From Streptomyces olivochromogenes (GTDB taxonomy: Bacteria; Actinomycetota; Actinomycetes; Streptomycetales; Streptomycetaceae), in NCBI RefSeq assembly GCF_021538895.1, contig NZ_JADDRL010000075.1, positions 1 to 47,683 of the forward strand: DNA of 47,683 nucleotides, in the 5' to 3' direction. The translations under genes were made by a program, and so were the position numbers. Positions 7,602 to 16,448 of this stretch are shown piece after piece. Positions within the stretch are counted from its first letter, which is position 1; every line of letters starts with the position of its first letter. The notes under the pieces are model-generated. The model was not told where the DNA came from and did not search any database. It worked only from the letters and a program-made list of their open reading frames with translations.

Positions 7602-8237
7602 ATGGAGTCCCAGGTGCGTGGCGGGACCAGATGGAAGCGGTTCGCTGTGGTCATGGTGCCCAGCGTGGCCGCCACGGCGTGTATAGGTGTCGCCCTCGCG
7701 CAGGGCGCTCTCGCGGCGTCGTTCAGCGTGTCGGGTCAGTCCTTCAAGGTCTCGGCCGACAAGCTGGAGGGCAAGGGCTTCGCGCAGTACGGAGCGATCG
7801 ACTCCGGCTACACGATGGACGGTAAGAAGACGGCTCACCCCGTCGCCGTCTCGGCGTTCAAGTCGGCCGAGATCACCAACCTGTGCCAGTCCGTGGTCAC
7901 CCCGGACGTCCCGATCTTCGGGTCCGTCAGCCTCATCCTGAAGGCGGGCGGCGGCGACAAGCCGGTCGAGGCCGACAACATCTACATCGACGTTGCCGAC
8001 CTTCAGGCCGACGCGGTGTTCAACAACATCGACATCGGTGTGGCTGCCAAGGATGCCGCCAAGGGTCCGGGTATGAAGGGTGGCGGCGAGCAGGCGAACC
8101 CGTACGGTTTCGCCCAGCAGGCCGACTCGGCCACGCTGACCGACGTGAAGCAGACGGCGTGGGCGACCACGGCGGGAACCTTCAAGCTCAGCGGCCTTCA
8201 CATGTCGCTGGCCACGGGTGCCAAGGAGTGCTACTAA
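7602..8237 (+). CDS. DUF6230 family exported protein (often labelled cholesterol esterase)
   Basis: 211 residues from the ATG at 7602, preceded by a very strong Shine-Dalgarno (AAGGAGGAAAT). The basic start RWKRF is followed by a hydrophobic segment (about 15-37) ending ALAA, a Sec signal peptide or membrane anchor. The rest (SFSVSGQSFKVSADKLEGKGF..., ending ATGAKECY) is rich in Gly, Ala and Asp and has two Cys. It matches the DUF6230 family of streptomycetes; some entries carry the name cholesterol esterase, but no GxSxG lipase motif is visible, so I would not accept that function. It is followed by a hairpin, then DUF6114 and a Ser/Thr-rich exported protein, which suggests a cell-surface module. 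Confidence 0.8.
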   Translation: MESQVRGGTRWKRFAVVMVPSVAATACIGVALAQGALAASFSVSGQSFKVSADKLEGKGFAQYGAIDSGYTMDGKKTAHPVAVSAFKSAEITNLCQSVVTPDVPIFGSVSLILKAGGGDKPVEADNIYIDVADLQADAVFNNIDIGVAAKDAAKGPGMKGGGEQANPYGFAQQADSATLTDVKQTAWATTAGTFKLSGLHMSLATGAKECY

Positions 8238-8246
8238 GCACTCGAT

Positions 8247-8281
8247 GACGGGCGGGGGGGCCTCTGGCGCCCCCGCCCGTC
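8247..8281 (+). terminator. Strong hairpin between the DUF6230 and DUF6114 genes
   Basis: Two 16-nt arms (8247-8262 and 8266-8281), G+C-rich with one mismatch and a 3-nt loop, start 9 nt after the DUF6230 stop. It probably stops most transcripts or protects the mRNA 3' end, letting a fraction read into DUF6114. Confidence 0.65.
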
Positions 8282-8352
8282 CCTACTCCGGCCGCGTCTT
8301 CACGCGCGGCACACATCACCACCACAGCAACGCCGCACCAGGGAGCTGTTTC

Positions 8353-8910
8353 ATGAGCGCCGAGACCCCTGCCGCCGTTTCCGGCCAGTTCACCCGCCGG
8401 AGGCAGCAGTTCCGCGCCTGGCGGGGCACGCGTCCGTTCTGGGCCGGGCTGTTCGTCCTGCTCAGCGGCTTTCCGATCATCTACTTCCCGTACTTCCACC
8501 TCCAGCTCGGTCATCTGACGCTGGCGATGGCGACCACCGCGGGAGCCGGATCCCTGATCATCGGCGTGCTGCTCTTCGTCCTGGGCTTCAGCCTCTGGTA
8601 TCAGAAGCACGTGCGCACCTTCGCGGGTGTCGCGGCGATCCTGCTGGCGCTGGTGTCCCTCCCCGTGTCCAACTTCGGCGGCTTCGTCATGGGCTTCCTG
8701 CTGGCGATGATCGGCGGCGCGATGGCCGTGGCCTGGGCGCCGGGCGCGCCGCCGGAGCCGCAGGCGGTGCAGGAGTCCGCGCCGGGCGAGGGCGGTGCCC
8801 CCGAGGCCGCGCCGTCGCCGGACCTGGGCGTGGACAAGACGAGCGAGTTGAACGACCTGTCAGGAACGAGCCCGGCGAACGGGGCGAACGGGAGGCACAG
8901 TGCCGGCTGA
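8353..8910 (+). CDS. DUF6114 family membrane protein
   Basis: 185 residues from the ATG at 8353. Four hydrophobic segments (about residues 27-45, 50-80, 87-103 and 105-125; for example WAGLFVLLSGFPIIYFPY) are followed by a Pro/Glu/Ala-rich cytoplasmic or exposed tail of about 55 residues. The family DUF6114 has no known function and is commonly next to DUF6230 genes. The last 11 bp overlap the next gene, so the two are translationally coupled. Confidence 0.82.
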   Translation: MSAETPAAVSGQFTRRRQQFRAWRGTRPFWAGLFVLLSGFPIIYFPYFHLQLGHLTLAMATTAGAGSLIIGVLLFVLGFSLWYQKHVRTFAGVAAILLALVSLPVSNFGGFVMGFLLAMIGGAMAVAWAPGAPPEPQAVQESAPGEGGAPEAAPSPDLGVDKTSELNDLSGTSPANGANGRHSAG

Positions 8911-10252
8911 CGAGGTGACCCACGGGACTGATGTGGACGAGTCCCGTGTGAGAACCGGGCCGCGGCATGCGGCACCCAAGAAGCCGCTCTTCACCAGGTT
9001 CCACATGCCGGCCGGCAAGGCCATCGCCTCGGTGGCGATGCCCACCGCGGTGCTCATGGGCATGGGGTTCACGTCCACGCTGGCCCTCGCCGACAACGGC
9101 ACCACGCCGCCGTCGTCGAAGAGCCTGACGGCCGACGAGTACAAGGACTGCGTCACCGCGCTGGACGGGGCCAAGGACGCCTCGGCCTCGCCGTCGCCGT
9201 CCGCCTCGGCGAGCGAGTCGACGCCCGAGGCCACGCCGACCCCCACGGCGACGGCCACCGCGCAGGACTCGACGTCCGGCAAGACCTCTTCGTCGGATTC
9301 AGGTTCCGGCGACAAGGCCACGCCGACGCCGACCGCGACGTCCGGCTCCTCGGACTCCGGCGCGGGCTCCGGCTCGGACGCCGCGGGCTCCGGTGGCGGT
9401 GCCGCGGCCACGCCGGCCCCGTCGGCGTCGCAGAGCAGTGGCGGGAACCTTCTCGACACCATCGGCGACACGATCGGTGACATCCTCACCGGGGGCAGCA
9501 AGGACTCCGGCTCGACCCCGAGCGCGAGCCCGACGCCGTCGGCGACCTCCACGTCCGACTCGCCCGCCCCGGCGTCGTCCTCGTCGTCCGACGGCAAGGG
9601 CACCGCCACCGACACCGTCAAGGACACGGTCGACCAGACCACCAAGACGGCCACGGACACCGTGAAGGACACCACCGACGCGGCGACCGAGGCGGCCACG
9701 GACACCACCAAGGCGGTCCAGGACGCGACCGGGGCGGCCACGCCCACCCCGTCGGCGAGCTCCAGCACGTCCGCCGACAACTGCCCGGTGGCCACCGACG
9801 ACGAGAGCGGCGTCGACAACAAGGTGCCGGTGGCGGACGACCCCTGGTACCTGAACGCCAGCTCGCTGCTGCTGAAGGGCGCCGACTACCAGGGCATCGT
9901 CGAGGTGAAGACGGCCGACGGCACCAAGAAGAAGGTGCTGAAGTACGTCATCTCCGGCGGTACCGACATCGGTGACCTGCACCAGACGGTGAACGACAAG
10001 CAGTCCGGCAAGACGTACCACGTGCAGGCCGCCAAGGGCTCGACGTCCACCATCCGCAACGGCGACACGGTGATGTACACCCAGAGCATCTCCGGCAACC
10101 TGTTCGGCCTGATCCCGGTGACGTTCAGCCCGGACAGCCCGCCGCCGCTCAACATCCCGCTGATCTACTTCACCAACGTGAAGGTGACGCAGGCCGCCCA
10201 GTTCGGCGGGTCCCTGCACGTGCCCGGCATGCACGTGTACACGACCGACTGA
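8900..10252 (+). CDS. Exported Ser/Thr/Ala-rich surface protein of unknown function
   Basis: 450 residues from the GTG at 8900, overlapping DUF6114 by 11 bp. A 35-residue charged N-terminus precedes a hydrophobic segment (about 38-64: IASVAMPTAVLMGMGF...ALA), probably a signal peptide with a long n-region. Residues about 80-290 are low complexity (Ser, Thr, Ala, Pro, Asp, with repeats such as KDTVDQTTKTATDTVKDTTD), like a wall-spanning or glycosylated stalk. The C-terminal about 150 residues (PWYLNASSLLLKGADYQGIV to HVPGMHVYTTD) are an ordered beta-rich domain that I do not recognise. No LPxTG sorting signal is seen. Operon position with DUF6230 and DUF6114 suggests a joint envelope role. Confidence 0.75.
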   Translation: MPADEVTHGTDVDESRVRTGPRHAAPKKPLFTRFHMPAGKAIASVAMPTAVLMGMGFTSTLALADNGTTPPSSKSLTADEYKDCVTALDGAKDASASPSPSASASESTPEATPTPTATATAQDSTSGKTSSSDSGSGDKATPTPTATSGSSDSGAGSGSDAAGSGGGAAATPAPSASQSSGGNLLDTIGDTIGDILTGGSKDSGSTPSASPTPSATSTSDSPAPASSSSSDGKGTATDTVKDTVDQTTKTATDTVKDTTDAATEAATDTTKAVQDATGAATPTPSASSSTSADNCPVATDDESGVDNKVPVADDPWYLNASSLLLKGADYQGIVEVKTADGTKKKVLKYVISGGTDIGDLHQTVNDKQSGKTYHVQAAKGSTSTIRNGDTVMYTQSISGNLFGLIPVTFSPDSPPPLNIPLIYFTNVKVTQAAQFGGSLHVPGMHVYTTD

Positions 10253-10285
10253 GCGATCCCACAAGCCCATTCGGGAGCCGCACAA

Positions 10286-10324
10286 CACTGAGGGCGCCCC
10301 CTGTCGCAGGGGGCGCCCTCAGTG
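10286..10324. terminator. Perfect 18-bp-stem bidirectional terminator
   Basis: An 18-nt arm (10286-10303) starting CACTGAGGGCG pairs perfectly with 10307-10324 across a 3-nt loop. It lies between the convergent surface-protein gene (stop 10252) and pyk (stop 10350), so it can serve both strands. Confidence 0.85.
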
Positions 10325-10349
10325 CCGTACAAGGCCCGTCAGGGGGCTG

Positions 10350-11777
10350 TTACTTGGTCTCGCCGCCGAGGTGGTGGACGCGGACCATGTTGGTGGTGCC
10401 GGGGACGCCGGGGGGCGAGCCGGCGGTGATGATGAGGGTGTCGCCCGCGTCGAAGCGGTTGAGCCGGATGACCTCCTGGTCCACCAGGTCGACCATCTCG
10501 TCGGTGCTGTTCACGAACGGGACGACGTGCGACTCCACGCCCCAGCTGAGCGTCAGCTGGTTGCGGGTGCCCTCGTCCGTGGTGAAGGCCAGGATCGGCT
10601 GGGCGGCGCGGTAGCGGCACAGCCGGCGGGCGGTGTCACCGGACTTGGTGAAGGCGATCAGGCCCTTGCCGCCCAGGAAGTCCGCGATCTCGCAGGCGGC
10701 ACGGGCGACCGAACCACCCTGCGTCCGCGGCTTCTTGCCGGGGACCAGGGGCTGCAGGCCCTTGGAGAGCAGCTCCTCCTCGGCCGCCTGGACGATCTTC
10801 GACATCGTCTTGACGGTCTCGATCGGGTACGCGCCCACGCTCGATTCGGCCGACAGCATGACCGCGTCGGCGCCGTCCAGGATCGCGTTGGCCACGTCGG
10901 AGGCCTCGGCGCGGGTCGGGCGGGAGTTGGTGATCATCGACTCCATCATCTGGGTCGCCACGATCACCGGCTTGGCGTTGCGCCGGCACAGCTCGATCAG
11001 GCGCTTCTGCACCATGGGGACCCGTTCGAGCGGGTACTCGACGGCCAGGTCGCCACGGGCGACCATCACACCGTCGAACGCCATCACGACGTCCTCCATG
11101 TTCTCCACCGCCTGCGGCTTCTCCACCTTGGCGATGACCGGAACGCGGCGGCCCTCCTCGTCCATCACCTTGTGGACGTCGGCGACGTCCTTGGCGTCCC
11201 GGACGAAGGACAGGGCGACCATGTCGCAGCCCATGCGCAGCGCGAACCGGAGGTCCTCGATGTCCTTCTCGCTCAGCGCGGGCACGTTGACGGCCGCGCC
11301 GGGCAGGTTGATGCCCTTGTGGTCGGAGACGACGCCGCCCTCGATGACGATCGACCGCACCCGCGGGCCCTCGACGTCCAGGACCTTCAGCTCGACGTTG
11401 CCGTCGTTGATCAGGATCTGGTCGCCGCGCGACACGTCACCGGGCAGGCCTTTGTAGGTCGTGCCGCAGACGTGCTTGTCGCCCGGCACGTCCTCGGTCG
11501 TGATGACGAACTCGTCACCCCGCTCCAGCTCGACCGGACCCTCGGCGAAGGTCTCCAGACGGATCTTCGGGCCCTGCAGGTCGGCGAGGACACCGATGGC
11601 ACGGCCCGTCTCCTTGGACGCGGCCCGGACGCGGTCATACCGCGCCTGGTGCTCGGCATGGGTGCCGTGGCTGAAATTGAACCGGGCCACGTTCATGCCG
11701 GCCTCGATCATGGAGACGAGCATCTCGTGGGAGTCGACCGCGGGGCCGAGAGTGCAGACGATTTTCGAACGGCGCAT
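10350..11777 (-). CDS. pyk: Pyruvate kinase
   Basis: 475 residues, the normal length. It converts phosphoenolpyruvate and ADP to pyruvate and ATP in the cytoplasm. Visible landmarks: VARFNFSHG near the start, LQGPKIR, the active-site stretch VIAKVEKPQAVEN with the catalytic Lys and Glu, MVARGDLAVEYP, and the substrate loop ATQMMESMITNSRPTRAE, followed by the C-terminal allosteric domain. AESSVG replaces the more usual GETSVG after VMLS. It lies downstream of ackA on the same strand with a 99-bp gap and probably has its own promoter. From memory this corresponds to one of two streptomycete pyruvate kinases (pyk2, SCO5423). Confidence 0.96.
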   Translation of the reverse strand: MRRSKIVCTLGPAVDSHEMLVSMIEAGMNVARFNFSHGTHAEHQARYDRVRAASKETGRAIGVLADLQGPKIRLETFAEGPVELERGDEFVITTEDVPGDKHVCGTTYKGLPGDVSRGDQILINDGNVELKVLDVEGPRVRSIVIEGGVVSDHKGINLPGAAVNVPALSEKDIEDLRFALRMGCDMVALSFVRDAKDVADVHKVMDEEGRRVPVIAKVEKPQAVENMEDVVMAFDGVMVARGDLAVEYPLERVPMVQKRLIELCRRNAKPVIVATQMMESMITNSRPTRAEASDVANAILDGADAVMLSAESSVGAYPIETVKTMSKIVQAAEEELLSKGLQPLVPGKKPRTQGGSVARAACEIADFLGGKGLIAFTKSGDTARRLCRYRAAQPILAFTTDEGTRNQLTLSWGVESHVVPFVNSTDEMVDLVDQEVIRLNRFDAGDTLIITAGSPPGVPGTTNMVRVHHLGGETK

Positions 11778-11804
11778 GGGGCGATCCTATCGGTTTGTTT
11801 CGCT

Positions 11805-11818
11805 ACGGAATATTCCGT
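11805..11818. promoter_or_regulatory. 14-bp perfect palindrome upstream of pyk
   Basis: ACGGAATATTCCGT is a perfect self-complementary sequence in the AT-richer gap between the ackA stop (11877) and the pyk start (11777), 28 bp before pyk. It could be an operator or the AT-rich part of the pyk promoter. Confidence 0.35.
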
Positions 11819-11876
11819 CTGGTGGAAGATACAAATGGGCGGACATGCGCTCAGGCGTGTTACTGCTGTGTATTGC

Positions 11877-13085
11877 TCAACTGTTCTTTCCGACCAGTGC
11901 GTAGGTCTGCGTGGCGATCTCCAGTTCCTCGTCGGTCGGCACCACCGCGACGGCCACCCGCGCGTTCTCGGGCGAGATCAACCGCGGCCGATCGCCGCGT
12001 ACGGCGTTCAGCCCGGCGTCCACCGCCAGGCCCAGCTCCTCCAGGCCCGCCAGGGCAGCTTCTCGCACGGGACTCGCGTTTTCCCCGACTCCCGCTGTGA
12101 AGACGACCGCGTCCACCCGGCCGAGCACCGCGTAATAGGCGCCGATGTACTTCTTCAGGCGGTGAATGTAGATGTCGAAGGCCAATCGCGCCGCTTCGTC
12201 ACCCTCGTCGATGCGGCGGCCGATCTCGCGCATGTCGTTGTCGCCGCACAGGCCGAACAGACCGCTTCCCTTGTTGAGAAGAGTGTCGATCTCGTCCATG
12301 GACATTCCGCCAACCCGTTGCAAATGGAAGATGACGGCAGGATCCAGATCGCCGGAGCGGGTCCCCATCACGAGTCCCTCCAGCGGGGTGAGCCCCATGG
12401 ACGTGTCCACGCACCGGCCGCCCCGGATCGCCGCGGCCGAGGCCCCGTTGCCCAGGTGCAGCACGATCACGTTGACCTCCTGGGGCGCCTTGCCGAGCAG
12501 CTCGGCGGTGGCCCGGGAGACGTACGCGTGCGAGGTGCCGTGGAAGCCGTAGCGCCGCACCCGGTACCGGTCCGCGACCTTCGGGTCGATCGCGTAGCGG
12601 GCCGCGGACTCCGGCATGGTCGTGTGGAACGCCGTGTCGAAGACGGCGACCTGCGGCAGGTCGGGGCGCAGCGCCCGCGCGGTGCGGATGCCGGTCAGGT
12701 TGGCGGGGTTGTGCAGCGGCGCCACCGGGATCAGCCGTTCGATCTCGGCGAGCACGGAGTCGTCGACGACGGTCGGCTCGGTGAAGAACATCCCGCCGTG
12801 CACCACCCGGTGCCCGATCGCGGCGAGCTCCGGGGAGTCCAGGCCGAGACCGTCCTCGTTGAGCTCGCCGCCGATGGCCTTCAGGGCGGCGTCGTGGTCG
12901 GCGATCGGCCCGTCCACCTCACGGGTGCGGCCCGAGGTCAGACAGGTGTGCTTCAGTCGGGACGTCTGCTCGCCGATGCGTTCCACCAGGCCGACGGCCA
13001 GACGGCTGCGGTCGCGCATGTCCAGCAGTTGGTACTTCACCGACGAGGAGCCGGAGTTGAGGACGAGGACGCGGGTGGCGGTCAC
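11877..13085 (-). CDS. ackA: Acetate kinase
   Basis: 402 residues from the GTG at 13085. It catalyses acetyl phosphate + ADP to acetate + ATP. All family signatures are visible: VLNSGSSSVKYQLLD at the N-terminus (phosphate-binding loop), HRVVHGG, the catalytic region FHGTSHAYV, HLGNGAS, MGTRSGDLDP and FTAGVGEN near the C-terminus. The start overlaps the pta stop by 4 nt (GTGA), so AckA is made by translational coupling with Pta, giving the acetate overflow/assimilation pathway (acetyl-CoA to acetyl phosphate to acetate). Confidence 0.96.
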   Translation of the reverse strand: MTATRVLVLNSGSSSVKYQLLDMRDRSRLAVGLVERIGEQTSRLKHTCLTSGRTREVDGPIADHDAALKAIGGELNEDGLGLDSPELAAIGHRVVHGGMFFTEPTVVDDSVLAEIERLIPVAPLHNPANLTGIRTARALRPDLPQVAVFDTAFHTTMPESAARYAIDPKVADRYRVRRYGFHGTSHAYVSRATAELLGKAPQEVNVIVLHLGNGASAAAIRGGRCVDTSMGLTPLEGLVMGTRSGDLDPAVIFHLQRVGGMSMDEIDTLLNKGSGLFGLCGDNDMREIGRRIDEGDEAARLAFDIYIHRLKKYIGAYYAVLGRVDAVVFTAGVGENASPVREAALAGLEELGLAVDAGLNAVRGDRPRLISPENARVAVAVVPTDEELEIATQTYALVGKNS

Positions 13086-15190
13086 GGGGCGGTCGCCTTC
13101 TCGGTGGGGGACGCGGACTGGGCGGGGATCTGGGCCTGGATCGCCGTGATGGCGACGGTGTTGACGATGTCCTGGACGAGTGCGCCCCGGGACAGGTCGT
13201 TGACCGGCTTGCGCAGCCCCTGCAGCACCGGGCCGACCGCGATGGCGCCGGCCGAGCGCTGCACCGCCTTGTAGGTGTTGTTGCCGGTGTTGAGGTCGGG
13301 GAAGATCAGCACGCTGGCCTGCCCCGCGACCTCGGAACCGGGCAGCTTGGTGGCCGCGACGCTCGGCTCCACGGCGGCGTCGTACTGGATCGGCCCCTCG
13401 ATCTTCAGGTCGGGCCGGCGCTCACGGGCCAGCTCGGTGGCCTCGCGCACCTTGTCCACGTCGGCGCCGGAGCCGGACGTGCCGGTGGAGTACGACAGCA
13501 TCGCGATCCGCGGCGCCACACCGAACCGCTGCGCGGTGGCGGCGGACTGGATGGCGATGTCGGCCAGCTGCTCGGCCTCCGGATGCGGGTTGACCGCGCA
13601 GTCGCCGTAGACCAGCACCTTGTCGGCGAGGCACATGAAGAAGACCGAGGAGACGATCGAGGAGTCCGGCCGGGTCTTGATGATCTCGAAGGCGGGCCGG
13701 ATGGTGGCGGCCGTGGAGTGCACGGACCCGGACACCATGCCGTCGGCCAGGCCCTCCTGGACCATCAGCGTGCCGAAGTAGTTGACGTCGGAGACCACGT
13801 CGTAGGCCAGCTCGACCGTCACGCCCCGGTGGGCGCGGTAGCCGGCGTACTTCTCGGCGAAGGAGTCGCGCAGCTCGGAGGTGGCCGGGTCGATCAGCTG
13901 GGTGTCGCCGAGGTCGATGCCGAGGTCGGCGGCCTTCTTGCGGATCTGGTCGACGGGCCCGAGCAGGGTCAGGTCGCACACGTCCCGGCGCAGCAGCACC
14001 TCGGCGGCGTGCAGCACGCGCTCCTCGGTGCCCTCCGGCAGCACGACCCGCTTCCGGTCGGCGCGGGCCTGTTCCAGGAGCTGGTGCTCGAACATCATCG
14101 GGGTGACCCGGTCGCTGCTCGGCGCGGAGACCTGTTTCAGCAGCTCGCCGGTGTCGATGTACCGCTCGAAGAGGCCGATCGCGGTCTCCGCCTTGCGCGG
14201 GGTGGCCGCGGTGAGCTTGCCCTCCAGGGGGACCAGCCGTTCGGCCGTCGGGAAGCTGTTGCCGGGCACGGACAGCACCGGGGTGCCCGGCGCGAGGCGG
14301 GCGGCGAGGGTGAGGATCTCGTCGGTGGGCCGCTCGCCCAGGGTGAGCAGCAGACCGGCTATCGGCGGGGTGCCGGCGCTGTGCGCGGCGAGCGAGCCGA
14401 CGACCAGGTCGGCGCGGTCGCCCGGGGTCACGACCAGGCAGCCCGGGGTCAGGGCGGCCAGGAAGTGCGGCAGCATGGCGCCGCCGAAGACGAAGTCGAG
14501 CGCGTCCCGGGCCAGCCCCGAGTCGTCGCCGAGCAGCACTGTGGCGTCCAGGGCCTGGGATATCTGGGCGACCGTCGGCGCGGACAGCGCGGGCTCGTCC
14601 GGCAGCACGTAACAGGGCACCGGCAGCCGGGAGGCGAGCCGCTCGGCGATCTCGTCCCGGTCCTCGCGCTCCACCCGGTTGGCGACCATGGCCAGCACGT
14701 CGCAGCCGAGGACTTCGTAGGCGCGGTAGGCGTTGCGGGTCTCGGCGCGCACGGCCTCGGCGGTCTGCCCCCGACCGCCGACGACCGGGATCACGGCCGC
14801 GCCGAACTCGTTGGCCAGCCGGGCGTTGAGGGCCAGCTCGTTCGGCAGCTGGGTGTCGGCGAAGTCGGTGCCGAGGACCAGGACGACCTCGTAGTCCCGC
14901 GCCACCAGGTGGAACCGGTCGACGAGCGTGGACACCAGCTCGTCCGTCCCGCGCTCGGCCTGCAGGGCGGAGGCCTCGTAGTAGTCCATGCCGTGCACGG
15001 TCGCCGGGTCCTGGGACAGCCGGTAGCGGGCACGCAGGAGTTCGAACAACCGGTCGGGATTGTGGTGGACGAGGGGCCGGAACACGCCCACCCGGTCGAC
15101 CTGCCGGGTCAGGAGCTCCATCACTCCCAGCTCGACGACCTGGCGGCCGTCGCCGCGGTCGATCCCGGTCACGTACACACTGCGCGTCAC
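13082..15190 (-). CDS. pta: Phosphate acetyltransferase (long form)
   Basis: 702 residues from the GTG at 15190, chosen because GGAG lies 7 nt upstream; the open frame extends upstream but without a ribosome site. It interconverts acetyl-CoA and acetyl phosphate. Domain order: N-terminal P-loop/dethiobiotin-synthetase-like domain (1-210), DRTGG domain (about 215-330), C-terminal PTA_PTB catalytic domain (about 375-695: VVLPEGTEERVLHAAEVL, DGMVSGSVHSTAATIRP, MLSYSTGTSGSG, FPDLNTGNNTYKAVQRSAGA). The N-terminal P-loop is degenerate: GIDRGDGRQ where a GxxxxGKS/T is expected, so it probably does not bind ATP normally. Coupled to ackA by a 4-nt overlap. Confidence 0.95.
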   Translation of the reverse strand: MTRSVYVTGIDRGDGRQVVELGVMELLTRQVDRVGVFRPLVHHNPDRLFELLRARYRLSQDPATVHGMDYYEASALQAERGTDELVSTLVDRFHLVARDYEVVLVLGTDFADTQLPNELALNARLANEFGAAVIPVVGGRGQTAEAVRAETRNAYRAYEVLGCDVLAMVANRVEREDRDEIAERLASRLPVPCYVLPDEPALSAPTVAQISQALDATVLLGDDSGLARDALDFVFGGAMLPHFLAALTPGCLVVTPGDRADLVVGSLAAHSAGTPPIAGLLLTLGERPTDEILTLAARLAPGTPVLSVPGNSFPTAERLVPLEGKLTAATPRKAETAIGLFERYIDTGELLKQVSAPSSDRVTPMMFEHQLLEQARADRKRVVLPEGTEERVLHAAEVLLRRDVCDLTLLGPVDQIRKKAADLGIDLGDTQLIDPATSELRDSFAEKYAGYRAHRGVTVELAYDVVSDVNYFGTLMVQEGLADGMVSGSVHSTAATIRPAFEIIKTRPDSSIVSSVFFMCLADKVLVYGDCAVNPHPEAEQLADIAIQSAATAQRFGVAPRIAMLSYSTGTSGSGADVDKVREATELARERRPDLKIEGPIQYDAAVEPSVAATKLPGSEVAGQASVLIFPDLNTGNNTYKAVQRSAGAIAVGPVLQGLRKPVNDLSRGALVQDIVNTVAITAIQAQIPAQSASPTEKATAP

Positions 15191-15293
15191 GCGTGGTCTC
15201 CGTTCCGTCTGTGTCCGATGTTCCGTCGGTGTGCGAGGTGCGGTCGTCCACGTACACGTACAAAAATCGCCCACCAAGGTGAGCGGAACCCTC

Positions 15294-15322
15294 TTGACAA
15301 TACCCCCGAGCACGGTTAAGGC
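15294..15322 (+). promoter_or_regulatory. Putative sigma70-type promoter of pfkA
   Basis: A consensus -35 TTGACA (15294-15299) is followed after 15-17 bp by a GTTAAGGC -10-like stretch (15315-15322). It points towards pfkA (start 15414), giving an about 85-nt leader in which no clear structure is seen. The region also holds the start of the divergent pta. Confidence 0.5.
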
Positions 15323-15413
15323 GCCCGTCAGGACCGCAGCGGCACCCGTCTTCCGAGCATGAAACAATCGGACTGGCTCACCGGTATCGACAGCGACCAG
15401 GAGACACAGCACG

Positions 15414-16439
15414 ATGCGCATCGGAGTTCTCACCGCAGGCGGCGACTGCCCCGGCCTGAACGCCGTGATCCGGTCGGTCGTGCACCGGGCGGTGACCGCG
15501 TACGACGACGAGGTCATCGGCTTCGACGACGGCTACCGGGGCCTGCTCGACGGCCACTACCGCGCCCTCGACCTGGAGGCGGTCAGCGGCATCCTGGCCC
15601 GCGGCGGCACCATCCTCGGCTCCTCGCGCCTGGAGCGCGACCGGCTGCGCGAGGCCTGCGAGCGGGCCACCGACATGGTCGGCGAGTTCGGCATCGACGC
15701 GCTGATCCCGATCGGCGGCGAGGGCACGCTGACCGCGGCCCGCATGCTCTCCGACGCCGGGCTGCCGGTCGTCGGCGTCCCGAAGACCATCGACAACGAC
15801 ATCTCCTCCACGGACCGCACCTTCGGCTTCGACACCGCGGTCGGCGTCGCGACGGAGGCCATGGACCGCCTGAAGACCACGGCCGAGTCCCACCAGCGGG
15901 TGATGGTCGTCGAGGTCATGGGCCGTCACGCGGGCTGGATCGCCCTGGAGTCCGGCATGGCCGGCGGCGCCCACGGCATCTGCCTGCCCGAGCGGCCCTT
16001 CGACCCGGCCGACCTGGTCAAGATGGTCGAGGAGCGGTTCTCCCGCGGCAAGAAGTTCGCCGTCGTCTGCGTCGCCGAGGGCGCCCACCCCGCCGAGGGC
16101 ACCATGGACTACAGCAAGGGCGAGATCGACCAGTTCGGTCACGAGCGCTTCCAGGGCATCGGTACGGCACTGGCGTACGAGCTGGAGAAGCGGCTCGGCA
16201 AGGAGGCCAAGCCGGTCATCCTCGGCCACGTCCAGCGCGGCGGCACGCCGACCGCGTACGACCGGGTGCTCGCCACGCGCTTCGGCTGGCACGCGGTGGA
16301 GGCCGCGCACCGGGGCGAGTTCGGCAACATGACGGCGCTGCGCGGGACCGACATCGTGATGGTGCCGCTGGCGCAGGCCGTCACCGAGCTGAAGACCGTG
16401 CCGAAGGACCGGATGGACGAGACGGAGTCGGTCTTCTAG
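15414..16439 (+). CDS. pfkA: 6-phosphofructokinase, ATP type with Lys124
   Basis: 341 residues, the actinobacterial group III length. It phosphorylates fructose 6-phosphate to the 1,6-bisphosphate. Motifs: AGGDCPGLN (phosphate binding), GGEGT at 101-105, PKTIDND at 123-129 with catalytic Asp, MGRHAGWIALESG and GHVQRGGTPTAYDR. Gly104 predicts ATP rather than pyrophosphate as donor, while Lys124 is the residue usual in PPi enzymes; this mix is known for streptomycete ATP-PFKs. It is divergent from pta-ackA-pyk, forming a glycolysis/acetate block. The stop is 9 bp from the convergent HTH gene. Confidence 0.95.
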   Translation: MRIGVLTAGGDCPGLNAVIRSVVHRAVTAYDDEVIGFDDGYRGLLDGHYRALDLEAVSGILARGGTILGSSRLERDRLREACERATDMVGEFGIDALIPIGGEGTLTAARMLSDAGLPVVGVPKTIDNDISSTDRTFGFDTAVGVATEAMDRLKTTAESHQRVMVVEVMGRHAGWIALESGMAGGAHGICLPERPFDPADLVKMVEERFSRGKKFAVVCVAEGAHPAEGTMDYSKGEIDQFGHERFQGIGTALAYELEKRLGKEAKPVILGHVQRGGTPTAYDRVLATRFGWHAVEAAHRGEFGNMTALRGTDIVMVPLAQAVTELKTVPKDRMDETESVF

Positions 16440-16448
16440 ACCGCTTCG

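Noticed and set aside
7602..8237. Cholesterol esterase function for the DUF6230 protein
   Set aside because: No GxSxG or other lipase motif; the name appears to be inherited annotation.
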